64,000 nucleotides of DNA from Microbacterium sp. A20 (GCF_004794515.1 NZ_SSDF01000074.1:62001-126000), one strand, 5' to 3'; positions 26,283 to 36,237 are shown, counted from the stretch's first letter. Translations and numbers: made by a program. The notes: generated from the letters alone by a model not told the origin.

Positions 26283-27491
26283 TCAGCCCTTCGAGATGTC
26301 GGAGATGTCGTGGAGGTAGCCGATCCGTCCGTCGTCATGTCGGACGACATAGGCACCTCCACGGTCCTCGATCACGAGTGCCCAGGCGCTCGGTCCGATG
26401 CGGAACAGCGGCTCTCCCCGCTCGTCATGCACATCCCGTTCGGAGGCGGCGAGAATCCAGAACGGCTGCGCGGCGGGCGTCGTCTCGCGCGGGTTCGTCG
26501 CATCGAGATCCGGGTCGCCATCGGCCAGGCCCTCCACGATGCGGGGCTCGTTCTCGGCTGTGACATCGCCGGTCTCATAGGTCGCCGCCGTCTCGAGCAG
26601 TGACTCGATGCTCCCGGTGTCCGAGACGATCTCGGGCTCCTGTCCGCGGGAACGACGTGAGTACGCGGGCGTGTACTCCTCGTCGGAGGCGTCGTGATCC
26701 GTCCCGACTCCGCCCCCGGACGCATGCGCCGTGAGGGGAACCTGCTCCGCGAGGTCGAATCGCGCGATCTCGTCCGTCGCCTGTCGGCCGGTCGTCTCGT
26801 CGTCGAGGTCGGTCACGGGAGGCAGTGCCGATCCGTCCACCGTGACATCGGCCGGAGTGTCACTGGTGGCCGCGGCCGATTCGGCGACGGGCGCGGGCTC
26901 AGGGCGTGGGCGTGCGATCACCGGTCGCACCGGATTGGCATTGCGATGGGCGAGCGTGACGAGACGTCCGTGGAAGTCCTCTTTCAGGCCCGGAATGATC
27001 GGGGCGAAGACGGTGAGCACGACCAGTGCAAGAGAGGTGATGACCATCCCCACGCCGTTCCACGGGAGCCCCCAGTAGCCGGTGGCGATGAGCCCCGAGA
27101 TCGAGAGCCACAAATTCCCGACCCAGACGACAGCCGCGACGGAGAACGTCACCGAGGCGAACTGATCGATGCCCAACGAGCCCACCCGGCGGATGCCGTC
27201 CGGCGAGAAGCGACGCAGCACCAGGAGGAACACGGCCACCGTCGGAAGCGCGATCGGAAGGATCCACTGGATGCCGACGCCCCACAGCGACAGGCCGCCG
27301 GTCAGCGGGAAGAAGGACAGGATGAAGGAGACCGCCCACACTCCGACGATCAGCAGCTCGCGCAGCGTGAACCCGAAGATGCCGAATTCCGGCGTGACTT
27401 CATCGTCGTACAGAACGCCGTCGTCGTCACTGAAGATCGAGTCCTCGGGGTCGGACTCGGGAAGGTCGGGTTCGGAGGTGTCCGTACTCAT
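26283..27491 (-). CDS. membrane protein with long acidic cytosolic tail, unknown function
   Basis: I do not recognise the family by name. The product is 402 residues. An acidic N-terminus (about 40 residues) is followed by four membrane segments at about 44-64, 69-93, 108-129 and 146-166. A 230-residue tail follows, rich in Asp, Glu and Thr, with a small folded end (FWILAASERDVHDERGEP, then GRIGYLHDISDISKG). The last part resembles a short beta domain. It precedes hisD by one base and follows dnaE by 70 bases. It appears to be a Microbacteriaceae-type protein. Confidence 0.65.
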   Translation of the reverse strand: MSTDTSEPDLPESDPEDSIFSDDDGVLYDDEVTPEFGIFGFTLRELLIVGVWAVSFILSFFPLTGGLSLWGVGIQWILPIALPTVAVFLLVLRRFSPDGIRRVGSLGIDQFASVTFSVAAVVWVGNLWLSISGLIATGYWGLPWNGVGMVITSLALVVLTVFAPIIPGLKEDFHGRLVTLAHRNANPVRPVIARPRPEPAPVAESAAATSDTPADVTVDGSALPPVTDLDDETTGRQATDEIARFDLAEQVPLTAHASGGGVGTDHDASDEEYTPAYSRRSRGQEPEIVSDTGSIESLLETAATYETGDVTAENEPRIVEGLADGDPDLDATNPRETTPAAQPFWILAASERDVHDERGEPLFRIGPSAWALVIEDRGGAYVVRHDDGRIGYLHDISDISKG

Positions 27492-27561
27492 GATGGTCCT
27501 TTCGTCACAGTGCTCGACGGGAAGTTTCGCCGTGCTGTCGACGGCTCACGATCCTACCCGC

Positions 27562-30500
27562 TCACCCCAGACAGGTGGGTCCGAGCAGCGACTTGAGGTC
27601 GCCGAACAGGTCTGCCGAGACCTTGACGGGCATCGGCACTTCGAACACCTTCGCGGTACCCCCGCGGTGCACTCGGAGCAGCACCTCGGTGTCGCCGTTG
27701 TGCCGACGAAGAACCTCGGCGAGCTCCGTCATCACGCGTTCCGTCGCACGCTGCTCGGGGAGGACGAGCGCCAGCGGACCCGCGGCATCGAACGATCCGA
27801 TGTCGGGCGCGAACGCCGATTGGGCATGGAGGTTGAGCCCGTCATCCCGTCGCGAGACGCGCCCGCGGACAGCGAGGATCGCATCCTGCTGCAGCGTGTG
27901 CTGGAACTCGGTGTAGGTCTTCCCCATGAACATCACGGTCACCTCACCGTTGAAGTCCTCGACGGTGATCATGCCGTAGGGGTTTCCGCTGGCCTTGGCG
28001 ACGCGGTGCTGCACGCTGGTGACGAGCCCCGCGACCGTCACCTGGTCGCCGTCCTGGAGGTCCTCGGAGTTGTTGAGGTCGTGAATCGAGATCGACGCGT
28101 GCTTCGCCAGTGGAACTTCGAGCCCCGCGAGCGGATGATCGGAGACGTAGAGCCCAAGCATCTCCCGCTCGAAGGCGAGCTTGTCTTTCTTGATCCACTC
28201 CGGACGCGTGGGCACCTTGGCGGGCGCCGCCTCTTCCATGCCGTCGTAGAGGCTGTCGAAGTCGAAGCCGATCGCGCCCTGGGCCTCGTTGCGCTTGCGG
28301 TCGACGGCCGCCTCGACCGCGTCTTCATGCACCTCCATGAGGGCCCGCCGCGTGTCTCCCATCGAGTCGAAGGCGCCGGCCTTGATCAGCGACTCGACGG
28401 TGCGCTTGTTCGAGACGTGCAGCGGCACCTTGTCGAGGAAGTGGTGGAACGAGGTGAACCGCTCGTCCTTTCGAGCCCGCACGATGCCGTCGACGACGTT
28501 GCTGCCGACGTTGCGCACAGCGCCGAGACCGAAGCGGATGTCGTCGCCGACGGCCGCGAAGTAGTTGATCGAGTCCGACACATCGGGCGGGAGCACCTTG
28601 ATACCCATGCGGCGGCACTCGTTCAGGTACAGCGCCATCTTGTCCTTGGAGTCGCCGACGCTGGTCAGCAGCGCCGCCATGTACTCGGCGGGATAGTGCG
28701 CCTTGAGGTAGGCGGTCCAGTACGACACCAGACCGTACGCGGCAGAGTGGGCTTTGTTGAAAGCGTAGTCCGAGAAGGGCAGCAGGATGTCCCAGAGCGC
28801 CTTGATCGCCGCCTCGCCGAACCCGCGCTGCTTCATGCCGCCCGCGAAGCCCTCGTACTGCTTGTCGAGCTCGGACTTCTTCTTCTTTCCCATGGCGCGG
28901 CGCAGGATGTCTGCCTGTCCGAGGCTGAACCCGGCCACCGCCTGGGCGATCGCCATCACCTGCTCCTGGTAGATGATGAGGCCGTAGGACTCCTGAAGGA
29001 TTTCTGCCAGCGGCTCCTCGAGCTCGGGATGGATCGGGGTGATCTCCTGAAGACCGTTCTTGCGCAGCGCGTAGTTGGTGTGCGAGTTCGCTCCCATGGG
29101 CCCGGGACGGTACAGGGCGATGAGGGCCGAGATGTCACCGAAGTTGTCGGGCTTCATCAGGCGCATCAGCGAGCGCAGCGGCGGGCTGTCGAGCTGGAAG
29201 ACACCCAGAGTGTCGCCGCGCGCGAGCAGCTCGTACACGCCCGGGTCGTCGAGGCCGAGGTGCTCGAGGTCGAGCTCCTCGCCACGGTTCGTCCGGATGT
29301 TGTCCAGCGCGTCCGAGATGATCGTGAGGTTGCGGAGCCCCAGGAAGTCCATCTTGATCAGACCGAGCGACTCGCACGACGGGTAGTCGAACTGCGTGAC
29401 GATCTGGCCGTCCTGCTCGCGCTTCATGATCGGGATGATGTCGAGCAGCGGGTCGGACGACATGATGACGCCGGCGGCGTGCACACCCCACTGCCGCTTC
29501 AGTCCCTCGAGCCCGAGCGCGCGGTCGAAGACCGTCTTCGCCTCGGGGTCGGTCTCGATCAGCGCACGGAACTCGCTCGCCTCTTTGTAACGGGGGTGCG
29601 CAGAGTCGAACATCCCGTCGAGCGGCATGTCCTTACCCATGACGGGCGGCGGCATCGCCTTGGTCAGGCGCTCCCCCATGCTGAACGGGAAGCCGAGCAC
29701 ACGACCCGCGTCCTTCAGAGCCTGCTTGGACTTGATGGTGCCGTACGTGACGATCTGGGCGACGCGCTCCGAGCCGTACTTCTCGGTGACGTAGTCGATG
29801 ACCTCGCCACGACGCCGGTCATCGAAGTCGACGTCGAAGTCAGGCATCGAGACGCGGTCGGGGTTCAGGAACCGCTCGAAGATCAGACCGTGCTCGAGGG
29901 GGTCGAGGTCGGTGATCTTCATCGCATACGCGACCATGGAACCGGCACCGGAGCCACGGCCGGGACCGACGCGGATGCCGTTGTCCTTGGCCCAGTTGAT
30001 AAAGTCGGCGACGACGAGGAAGTAGCCGGGGAAGCCCATCTGCAGGATGATGCCGGTCTCGTACTCCGCCTGCTTGCGCACCTTGTCGGGGATGCCACCC
30101 GGGTACCGGTAGTGCAGACCCGTCTCGACCTCTTTGATGAGCCAGCTGTCCTCGGTCTCGCCGTCCGGCACCGGGAACCGCGGCATGTAGTTCGCCGAGG
30201 TGTCGAACTCGACCTCGCAGCGTTCGGCGATCAGCAGGGTGTTGTCGCACGCTTCGGGGTGATCGCGGAACAGCTGCCGCATCTCGGCGGCCGTCTTGAT
30301 GTAGTAGCCGTCGCCGTCGAACTTGAACCGGTTCGGGTCGTCCATGGTGGAGCCCGACTGGACGCACAGGAGCGCCTCGTGCGCGTCGGCCTCGTGCTGG
30401 TGCGTGTAGTGCGAGTCGTTGGTGGCGACGAGCGGGATGTTGAGGTCTTTCGCGAGCCGGAGCAGATCGGTCATGACCCGTCGCTCAATGGAGAGACCGT

Positions 30501-31080
30501 GGTCCATGATCTCGGCGAAGTAGTTCTCCTTGCCGAAGATGTCCTGGAACTCTGCGGCCGCCGCCCGTGCCGCGTCGTACTGGCCGAGCCGGAGTCGTGT
30601 CTGCACCTCGCCCGACGGGCACCCCGTCGTCGCGATGATCCCCTTGCCATAGGTCTGGAGCAGCTCGCGGTCCATGCGCGGCTTGAAATAGTAGCCCTCC
30701 ATGCTCGACCGGGAGCTGATCCGGAAGAGGTTGTGCATGCCTTCGGTGCTCTGGCTCCACATCGTCATGTGGGTGTAGGCGCCTGAACCGGAGACGTCGT
30801 CGCTCTTCTGGTCGGGCGAGCCCCACTGCACGCGTGTCTTGTCGCTGCGGTGGGTGCCCGGGGTCATGTACGCCTCGAGCCCGATGATGGGCTTGATGCC
30901 CGCGTTCCGCGCCGCGTTGTAGAACTCGAACGCCGCGAAGGTGTTGCCGTGATCGGTCACCGCGATGGCCGGCATGCCGTACTCGGCGGCCGCCTGGGTC
31001 ATCGCATTGATCTTCGCCGCACCGTCCAACATCGAGTACTCGCTGTGCACATGAAGGTGGACGAAGGAGTCGGATGCCAT
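27562..31080 (-). CDS. dnaE: DNA polymerase III subunit alpha
   Basis: Replicative polymerase DnaE, 1172 residues, normal length for DnaE1. The PHP domain comes first (FVHLHVHSEYSMLDGA, AIAVTDHGN). Palm motifs follow, with GPGRGSGAGSMVAYA and the catalytic aspartates in PDFDVDFDDRR at about residues 411-421. Then come the thumb/fingers, the beta-clamp and HhH regions, and a C-terminal OB domain (VTVAGLVTSV). The PHP metal residues look conserved, so proofreading by this domain is possible, as in mycobacteria (family knowledge). The ATG at 31078-31080 has TAGACT seven bases before it; its TAG doubles as the stop of the decayed sigma gene. Confidence 0.96.
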   Translation of the reverse strand: MASDSFVHLHVHSEYSMLDGAAKINAMTQAAAEYGMPAIAVTDHGNTFAAFEFYNAARNAGIKPIIGLEAYMTPGTHRSDKTRVQWGSPDQKSDDVSGSGAYTHMTMWSQSTEGMHNLFRISSRSSMEGYYFKPRMDRELLQTYGKGIIATTGCPSGEVQTRLRLGQYDAARAAAAEFQDIFGKENYFAEIMDHGLSIERRVMTDLLRLAKDLNIPLVATNDSHYTHQHEADAHEALLCVQSGSTMDDPNRFKFDGDGYYIKTAAEMRQLFRDHPEACDNTLLIAERCEVEFDTSANYMPRFPVPDGETEDSWLIKEVETGLHYRYPGGIPDKVRKQAEYETGIILQMGFPGYFLVVADFINWAKDNGIRVGPGRGSGAGSMVAYAMKITDLDPLEHGLIFERFLNPDRVSMPDFDVDFDDRRRGEVIDYVTEKYGSERVAQIVTYGTIKSKQALKDAGRVLGFPFSMGERLTKAMPPPVMGKDMPLDGMFDSAHPRYKEASEFRALIETDPEAKTVFDRALGLEGLKRQWGVHAAGVIMSSDPLLDIIPIMKREQDGQIVTQFDYPSCESLGLIKMDFLGLRNLTIISDALDNIRTNRGEELDLEHLGLDDPGVYELLARGDTLGVFQLDSPPLRSLMRLMKPDNFGDISALIALYRPGPMGANSHTNYALRKNGLQEITPIHPELEEPLAEILQESYGLIIYQEQVMAIAQAVAGFSLGQADILRRAMGKKKKSELDKQYEGFAGGMKQRGFGEAAIKALWDILLPFSDYAFNKAHSAAYGLVSYWTAYLKAHYPAEYMAALLTSVGDSKDKMALYLNECRRMGIKVLPPDVSDSINYFAAVGDDIRFGLGAVRNVGSNVVDGIVRARKDERFTSFHHFLDKVPLHVSNKRTVESLIKAGAFDSMGDTRRALMEVHEDAVEAAVDRKRNEAQGAIGFDFDSLYDGMEEAAPAKVPTRPEWIKKDKLAFEREMLGLYVSDHPLAGLEVPLAKHASISIHDLNNSEDLQDGDQVTVAGLVTSVQHRVAKASGNPYGMITVEDFNGEVTVMFMGKTYTEFQHTLQQDAILAVRGRVSRRDDGLNLHAQSAFAPDIGSFDAAGPLALVLPEQRATERVMTELAEVLRRHNGDTEVLLRVHRGGTAKVFEVPMPVKVSADLFGDLKSLLGPTCLG

Positions 31081-31087
31081 GCCTTCG

Positions 31088-31093
31088 AGTCTA
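31088..31093 (-). promoter_or_regulatory. -10 hexamer TAGACT, 7 bases before dnaE
   Basis: Minus-strand TAGACT sits seven bases before the dnaE ATG. The remaining gap (GCCTTCG on plus) offers only a poorly spaced GAAGG, so a leaderless start is favoured. Confidence 0.45.
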
Positions 31094-31643
31094 CGGCGGA
31101 GCCCCGACACCGAAGGTCGGTGCCAGTCTCGTCCGCACGCGGTTGATGCGCGATCGGACGGCCCCACCGCGACGCCGAGGGCGATCGCGATCTCTTCGTA
31201 GGTGAGATCTCCCCAGGCAGACAGCAGCTGAGAGCGACGCGATCATCGGCGCCAGCTCCCTGGTGGACGTCATCGACTGCACCGGGCGCTCGGCGTCGAC
31301 CCTCGTCATCGCATTCGTCGAACCCACCGTCCGACAACTGCTCCTCGCCCGCGACGGATCCTGCGAACGACCGCCAGTGCTTTGCCTACACCGCCCGATG
31401 CCTGCGAATCACGCGCGAGGCGATGCCGAGCAGCCAGGGCACTGCTGATTCGACGTTGGCGTCGTAGTCTGCGCGGCGGCGGAAGGCGACAAGGAACGTC
31501 TCGCTCAACACGTCTTCCGCGGCGTGCCGTCCGATGCGATAGGTCGCGAACGCGTTCACGGAGCGCGCATGTCTATCGAAGAGCTCGGCGAACGCCGCCG
31601 GCTGCTGAAGAGATCGCTGGATGATCTCGCTGTCTGTGCTCAC
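31091..31643 (-). pseudogene. decayed ECF RNA polymerase sigma factor
   Basis: The first 85 codons read as region 2 of an ECF sigma factor: ALFAELFDRHA-type start (here AAFAELFDRHARSVNAFA), then RIGRHAAEDVLSETFLVAF and PWLLGIASRVIRRHRAV followed by a stop at 31386. After that the homology continues but jumps frame several times: AKHWRSFAGSVAGEEQL, then RVDAERPVQ...RELAPMIASLS, then LLSAWGDLTYEEIAIALGVAVG (region 4 helix-turn-helix), then AVRSRINRVRTRL in another frame, ending at TAG 31091-31093. At least three frame changes plus a premature stop make it non-functional unless sequencing errors are clustered here. No anti-sigma partner gene remains. Confidence 0.8.
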
Positions 31644-31674
31644 GCTGTGTATTGCCCGTGTGGCATCGAACGGT

Positions 31675-32274
31675 TCACGCTTTCTTCGAAGAATTTCGTG
31701 ACGCGCCCAGATCGAGCCTCATCAACACCCGAGGGAACCCGTCGAGCACGGAACCCGTGTCCGCCGCCTTCGCGAACCCCGCGCTCTCGAAGAGCGCTCG
31801 AGTGCCGACGTACGCCATGGTGAGATTCACCTTCTCCCCGGCGTTGTCGACGGGGTACCCCTCGATGGCCGGGGCTCCGCGTTCTTTCGCGTATGCCACA
31901 GCTCCCTCGATAAGCGCGTGGGAGATGCCCTGTTTGCGGTGCCCCGGCCGCACGCGGAAGCACCACAGCGACCACACGTCGAGGTCGTCGACATGTGGGA
32001 TCAGCCGATTGCGGGCGAAGCTCGTCTCACGCCGCGGGTGCAGCGCCGCCCAGCCCACCGGCTCATCATCGAGGTACGCGATCACGCCGGGTGGCGGATC
32101 CTGATGACACAGCTCCCGCACACGATCAGCGCGCTGCTCCCCGCGCAGCGCGACGTTCTCCTTGCTGCCGATGCGATAGCTCAGGCAGAAGCAGACGTTC
32201 GACGTCGGTTTCTTCGGGCCGACGAGCGCCGCGACATCGTCGAACTCCGTTGCTGGTCGAACCTCGATGTCCAT
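31675..32274 (-). CDS. GNAT family N-acetyltransferase
   Basis: GNAT acetyltransferase, 199 residues. It has an N-terminal lobe with cysteines (VCFCLSYRIGSKENV) and the core strand YLDDEPVGWAALHPR. Motif A follows in DVWSLWCFRVRPGHRKQGISHALI, and the C-terminal part (AIEGYPVDN, then GTRALFESAGFAKA) fits the fold. It acts in the cytosol with an unknown acceptor. The ATG at 32272-32274 has a weak CACACT six bases upstream. It stands alone between the RluD-type gene and the sigma pseudogene. Confidence 0.82.
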   Translation of the reverse strand: MDIEVRPATEFDDVAALVGPKKPTSNVCFCLSYRIGSKENVALRGEQRADRVRELCHQDPPPGVIAYLDDEPVGWAALHPRRETSFARNRLIPHVDDLDVWSLWCFRVRPGHRKQGISHALIEGAVAYAKERGAPAIEGYPVDNAGEKVNLTMAYVGTRALFESAGFAKAADTGSVLDGFPRVLMRLDLGASRNSSKKA

Positions 32275-32322
32275 GCGATCAGTGTGCCGGAGACGGCCGA
32301 CATCGCAACGCCGACGCACGGG

Positions 32323-33243
32323 CTATTCGCCGCGCAGCACATCCAGTGCGTGCCGGAAGTCCTCCGGATACGGGGATTCGAACTGCACCCAGTCCCCCGT
32401 CGCCGGATGGGCGAACGCGAGCTGGTGCGCGTGCAGCCACTGCCGAGTGAGCCCGAGCCGAGCCGACAGCGTCGGGTCGGCTCCATAGAGCGGGTCCCCG
32501 ACGCAGGGATGCCGATGCGCCGCCATGTGCACGCGGATCTGGTGAGTGCGGCCCGTCTCGAGATGGATCTCCAGGAGCGAAGCACCGGGGAAGGCCTCGA
32601 GCGTCTCGTAATGAGTGACCGAGGGCTTGCCGTCCGGAACCACCGCGAATTTCCAGGAGTGGTTCGGGTGCCGCCCGATCGGCGCGTCGATCGTGCCCGC
32701 CAGCGGATCCGGATGCCCCTGCACCACGGCGTGATAGATCTTCTCGACCGTGCGGTCCTTGAACGCCTGCTTCAGAACCGTGTAGGCGTGCTCGGACTTC
32801 GCGACGACCATCAGACCGCTGGTGCCGACATCGAGCCGATGCACGACGCCCTGACGCTCGGGCGCGCCACTCGTGGCGACACGGAATCCTGCGGCCGCGA
32901 GAGCGCCGACGACCGTGGGGCCCTCCCAACCGACCGACGGATGCGCCGCGACGCCGGTGGGCTTGTCGACCACGACGATGTCGTCGTCGTCGTACACGAT
33001 GCCGAGTTCGGGCACCGCGATCGGGACGATCTTCGGTGCTTCCTTCGGCCGCCACTCCACATCGAGCCACCCGCCGCCGCGGAGGCGGTCGGACTTGTCG
33101 AGTGTCACGCCGTCCAACCGCACACCGCCTGCTGCGGCGACGTCGGCGGCGAAGGTGCGGGAGAAGCCCATGAGCTTCGCCAGGGCTGAATCGACGCGAG
33201 TGCCGTCCAAGCCGTCGGGCACCGGCAGAGACCGCGATTCCAC
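32323..33243 (-). CDS. RluA/RluD family RNA pseudouridine synthase
   Basis: Pseudouridine synthase, 306 residues. An S4-like RNA-binding region at about residues 10-70 comes first ([19 protein letters not shown]), then the catalytic domain with the aspartate in [18 protein letters not shown] and later [13 protein letters not shown]. It should modify 23S rRNA uridines, as RluD does. The GTG at 33241-33243 lies two bases after the lspA stop, so the pair is co-transcribed, an arrangement kept across many bacteria. Confidence 0.9.
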   Translation of the reverse strand: MESRSLPVPDGLDGTRVDSALAKLMGFSRTFAADVAAAGGVRLDGVTLDKSDRLRGGGWLDVEWRPKEAPKIVPIAVPELGIVYDDDDIVVVDKPTGVAAHPSVGWEGPTVVGALAAAGFRVATSGAPERQGVVHRLDVGTSGLMVVAKSEHAYTVLKQAFKDRTVEKIYHAVVQGHPDPLAGTIDAPIGRHPNHSWKFAVVPDGKPSVTHYETLEAFPGASLLEIHLETGRTHQIRVHMAAHRHPCVGDPLYGADPTLSARLGLTRQWLHAHQLAFAHPATGDWVQFESPYPEDFRHALDVLRGE

Positions 33244-33245
33244 GA

Positions 33246-33923
33246 TCAGCGACCTTCGGATGCGGGAGCCGCACCCTCCGAGGGCGCATCGTCGTCGTCT
33301 GCGCGACCGGCGGGCGCGTCCGCCGGCATGACGTCGGCGTCGGTCTCGGTGGCGGCGACAGCAGCCGCCGCTGCGGCCTCTGCTTCCTCCTCCGTCTCGA
33401 CCACGGCATGGTCGCGCTCGCGCGTGCCGTCGAAGCGAAGCCCGAACACGACGAGGAGTGCGACCGAGATCATGCCGGTCACGATGAAGATGTCTGCCAC
33501 GTTGAAGATCGCGGGCATCATCCACGGCATGGAGATCATGTCGACGACATGTCCGACAGGGAAACCGGGCTCACGGAGCAGACGGTCCGTGAGGTTGCCC
33601 AGCACACCGCCGAGCAGGCAACCGAGCACCACGGCCCACAGCCGCGACCTGAGGCCGAACGCCTTCCAGATGATGATCGACGCCACCACCGCGAGGGCGA
33701 TCGTGAAGATCCACGTCACCTCGGAGCCGAGCGAGAATGCCGCGCCGGGGTTGCGGACGTAGTACAGCTGAAGGAACTCGCCGAGAACCGGAACCGGCTC
33801 ATGCAGAGGCAGGTTCTCGATGGTGAGGTACTTCACAAACTGATCGGCGGCCAGCACGAGCGCTGCGAGAATCGCAACGATCGCACCGGCCGCCGACCGA
33901 CGAAGGGGCGGGCGTCCTGACAA
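33246..33923 (-). CDS. lspA: lipoprotein signal peptidase with acidic C-terminal tail
   Basis: Signal peptidase II, 225 residues, cleaves lipoprotein signal peptides in the membrane. Four membrane segments lie at about 13-31, 68-86, 91-112 and 134-158. Catalytic aspartates are in LGNLTDRLL and FNVADIFIV, with the VRNPGAAFS motif between. The TTG start at 33921-33923 is chosen because AAGG lies about ten bases upstream and the family begins there. After about residue 165 there is a 60-residue tail rich in Ala, Asp and Glu that other LspA proteins lack. The RluD-type gene follows by two bases. Confidence 0.92.
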   Translation of the reverse strand: MSGRPPLRRSAAGAIVAILAALVLAADQFVKYLTIENLPLHEPVPVLGEFLQLYYVRNPGAAFSLGSEVTWIFTIALAVVASIIIWKAFGLRSRLWAVVLGCLLGGVLGNLTDRLLREPGFPVGHVVDMISMPWMMPAIFNVADIFIVTGMISVALLVVFGLRFDGTRERDHAVVETEEEAEAAAAAAVAATETDADVMPADAPAGRADDDDAPSEGAAPASEGR

Positions 33924-33931
33924 GAGGCGCC

Positions 33932-34528
33932 TTACAGACCGATCGCGGAGACGGGCGTGGAGTCCGTGGACGCCGACTTCTCGTCGAGCTCTCGAAGCTG
34001 GCCCTCGATGTAGCCGCGCAGCTGCGAACGGTAGTCGCGCTCGAAGTTGCGGAGTTCGGTGATGCGGGCTTCGAGCGTGTTGCGCTCGCGCTCCAGGCGT
34101 GCCGACTCTTCGCGCTGCTTCGCCTCGGCCTCGGTGCGGATGCGCGCGACCTCGGTCTCGGCCTCGGCGATGAGCGCGTTGCGCTTCGCCTCACCCTCGG
34201 CCACGTGCTCGTCATGCAGACGCTGCGCGAGCTCGATGATGCCGGCCGTCGCGGTCGCGGAACCCGTCGGAGCAGGCTCTGCAGGCACCTCGGCGACGGG
34301 CGCGGGGGCTTCGGTCGCGGCCGGAGCTGCCGGTGCGGCAGCCTCGGGAGCGGCGCCGGATTCGTACGCTGCCAGCTTGGCCTTCAGCTCGACGTTCTCC
34401 TCGAGAGCCTTGCGCCACTCGATGACGATCTCGTCGAGGAAGTCGTCCACCTCGTCCGGGTCGAAGCCGTCCTTGAAACGGACGTGCTGGAACTGCTTGG
34501 TGACGACGTCATCCGGGGTAAGTGCCAT
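33932..34528 (-). CDS. divIVA: DivIVA/Wag31 polar growth protein
   Basis: DivIVA-family protein, 198 residues, that sits at poles and septa in rod-shaped actinobacteria and organises wall growth. The N-terminal DivIVA domain starts MALTPDDVVTKQFQHVRFK and continues FDPDEVDDFLDEI. An Ala/Pro-rich linker at about 55-90 separates it from a long coiled coil (GEAKRNALIAEAETEVARI, then RLERERNTLEARITEL). The ATG at 34526-34528 has GAGGAG seven bases upstream. It leads a segment with lspA and the RluD-type gene. Confidence 0.93.
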   Translation of the reverse strand: MALTPDDVVTKQFQHVRFKDGFDPDEVDDFLDEIVIEWRKALEENVELKAKLAAYESGAAPEAAAPAAPAATEAPAPVAEVPAEPAPTGSATATAGIIELAQRLHDEHVAEGEAKRNALIAEAETEVARIRTEAEAKQREESARLERERNTLEARITELRNFERDYRSQLRGYIEGQLRELDEKSASTDSTPVSAIGL

Positions 34529-34712
34529 GAGTGGCTCCTCTTTCGATGAGTTCGAATGCCAGTATCGATGTATGGCGTGGTCGTGATGTGGCGCGAACCC
34601 GGGGCGCGCACCTGGGTGCCAGCATAGCCCCCGCGCCACAGCGCCGCGATGTCGCGACACCCAGACTGCGGGAACTCGGGGCGTGCCCGACGGGAGAATC
34701 AGGCGGTGTTCG

Positions 34713-35009
34713 TCAAATGAAAAGCCGCACGATGTTCATCAGGATCAGTACCACCAGCAGGGTGAGCGTGAACCCGAAGTCGAGGGACAGCGACCCGATC
34801 CGCAGGGGCGGGATGAGCCGCCGGAAGAACCGGATGGGTGGATCGGTGACCGTGTAGACGGCCTCAGCGGCGACCAGACCGAAACCCTTCGGACGCCATT
34901 CCCGATTGAACATCGGGATGTAGTCCAGGATGAGGCGCGCGAAGAGCACGAAGATGTACAGCAGCAGCAGCAGATGGACGATGCTCGCCGCGACGGAGAC
35001 CAGCTCCAC
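34713..35009 (-). CDS. YggT family membrane protein
   Basis: YggT-family protein, 98 residues, with two membrane segments at about 8-28 and 76-96 and the conserved loop YIPMFNREWRPKGFGLV plus VTDPPIRFFRRLIPPL. The family lies next to sepF and divIVA in many Gram-positives, so a role in division or envelope biology is likely but unproven. The start is GTG at 35007-35009, three bases after the sepF stop. Confidence 0.9.
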   Translation of the reverse strand: MELVSVAASIVHLLLLLYIFVLFARLILDYIPMFNREWRPKGFGLVAAEAVYTVTDPPIRFFRRLIPPLRIGSLSLDFGFTLTLLVVLILMNIVRLFI

Positions 35010-35012
35010 GAG

Positions 35013-35486
35013 TTACGACTGGTCGAAGCCCGCAGACTCAGCGTCTGCGTGTGCGATGCCCCCGTGGCCCGAAACCGCGATGTTCTCCGGCGAGAGCAGG
35101 AACACCTTCGAGGTGACGCGCTCGATACGGCCGTACAGACCGAGGGAGAGCCCGCTCGCGAAGTCGATGAGGCGACGCGCATCGGCATCGCTCATCTGGG
35201 AGAGGTTGATGATGACGGGGACGCCCTCGCGGAAGCTCTCGGCGATCAGCTGCGCATCGCGGTACTGCTTCGGGTGGACGGTGAGGATCTCGTTCACGGC
35301 TCCTGCAGACGGCTGGCGGACGGCGACGGGGCGACGCAGCGGCGTGACGGGAGCCGGTGCGGGCTCCTCGCGGTCACGGTCGCGTTCGCGGTGAGCGCGG
35401 GCAGGTGCCTGCGCCTCCTCCTCGTAGACCTCTTCCTCGTCGGCGAGGCCGAGATACACCATGGTCTTCTTCAGCGGGTTACCCAT
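35013..35486 (-). CDS. sepF: cell division protein SepF
   Basis: SepF, 157 residues, tethers FtsZ filaments to the membrane. It starts with the short amphipathic membrane-binding helix [15 protein letters not shown]. An acidic/Arg-rich linker follows, then the globular domain ([15 protein letters not shown] and [20 protein letters not shown], ending in [14 protein letters not shown]). In actinobacteria, which lack FtsA, it is the main FtsZ membrane anchor (family knowledge). It lies between the yggS-type gene and yggT. Confidence 0.94.
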   Translation of the reverse strand: MGNPLKKTMVYLGLADEEEVYEEEAQAPARAHRERDRDREEPAPAPVTPLRRPVAVRQPSAGAVNEILTVHPKQYRDAQLIAESFREGVPVIINLSQMSDADARRLIDFASGLSLGLYGRIERVTSKVFLLSPENIAVSGHGGIAHADAESAGFDQS

Positions 35487-35529
35487 CGTGTCCTCCGGTT
35501 CGAACGTTTGGGGCTGGTCTTTTCACAGG

Positions 35530-36237
35530 TTAACCCCGGTCGGGCCGGGGGCCGGTGATTGCGGAGCCGATCCGCAGGTGTGTCGCACCGGCGGCGATCG
35601 CCTCGGCGAAGTCTCCGGTCATCCCGGCTGAGATCCAGGACGCGGCGGGCTCGGCGACGCGGACGGCATCGGCGATGTCGCGCAGCCGAGCGAACGCGGC
35701 AGCCGGTTCCTCATCGAGGGGCGCCACCGCCATCACGCCGCGCAGGCGCAGCGACGGGAGGGAGAGCACGTGCTCGGCAAGAGCCACCGCATCCGTGGGA
35801 GCGACGCCGCCTCGGCCTGGATCGTCCGTCAGGTTGATCTGGACGAGCACGTCGAGCACGTCGTCGCTCTCGGCCGCCCTGTGCAGGGCATCGGCGAAGC
35901 GGTCGCGGTCGACCGAGTGCACGACGTCGGCGCTGCGACGGATGGCGGCGGCCTTGTTGGTCTGGCCCTGACCGATGAAGTGCCAAGTCAGATCGAGAGC
36001 CGCCAACTCGGTCTGTTTCGCCGACAGCGCCTGCTGACGGTTCTCCCCGACCTCGCGCACACCGAGCGCACGCAGGTCGCGCACGAGGGAGGCAGGGTGG
36101 AACTTCGTCACCACGATACGGGTGATCTCCTCCCGCCCCCGCCCTGCGGCGCGCGCGGCGACGGCGATGCGTTCATCGATCGCCGTCAACCGCTCGGCCA
36201 GGCCCAGATGGTCCTGGCCGTCGATCGCCGAGGTCAC
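35530..36237 (-). CDS. YggS/PROSC family PLP-binding protein
   Basis: PLP homeostasis protein, 235 residues. It has the alanine-racemase-like barrel with the PLP lysine in [15 protein letters not shown], then [11 protein letters not shown] and [15 protein letters not shown], and the phosphate-loop end [15 protein letters not shown]. It lacks racemase activity in known members and buffers PLP levels. The GTG at 36235-36237 overlaps the ftsZ stop (GTGA), so it is coupled to ftsZ, as in many Gram-positives. Confidence 0.92.
   Translation of the reverse strand: MTSAIDGQDHLGLAERLTAIDERIAVAARAAGRGREEITRIVVTKFHPASLVRDLRALGVREVGENRQQALSAKQTELAALDLTWHFIGQGQTNKAAAIRRSADVVHSVDRDRFADALHRAAESDDVLDVLVQINLTDDPGRGGVAPTDAVALAEHVLSLPSLRLRGVMAVAPLDEEPAAAFARLRDIADAVRVAEPAASWISAGMTGDFAEAIAAGATHLRIGSAITGPRPDRG

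Noticed and set aside
27169..30786. A very long open frame (over 1200 codons) antisense to dnaE
   Set aside because: Its product is dominated by Arg, Val, Asp and His without domains, and it lies exactly opposite dnaE. Long antisense frames arise from codon bias in GC-rich genes.
31091..31385. Separate small ORFs downstream of the truncated sigma frame
   Set aside because: Their translations are pieces of the same sigma factor in other frames, not independent genes.
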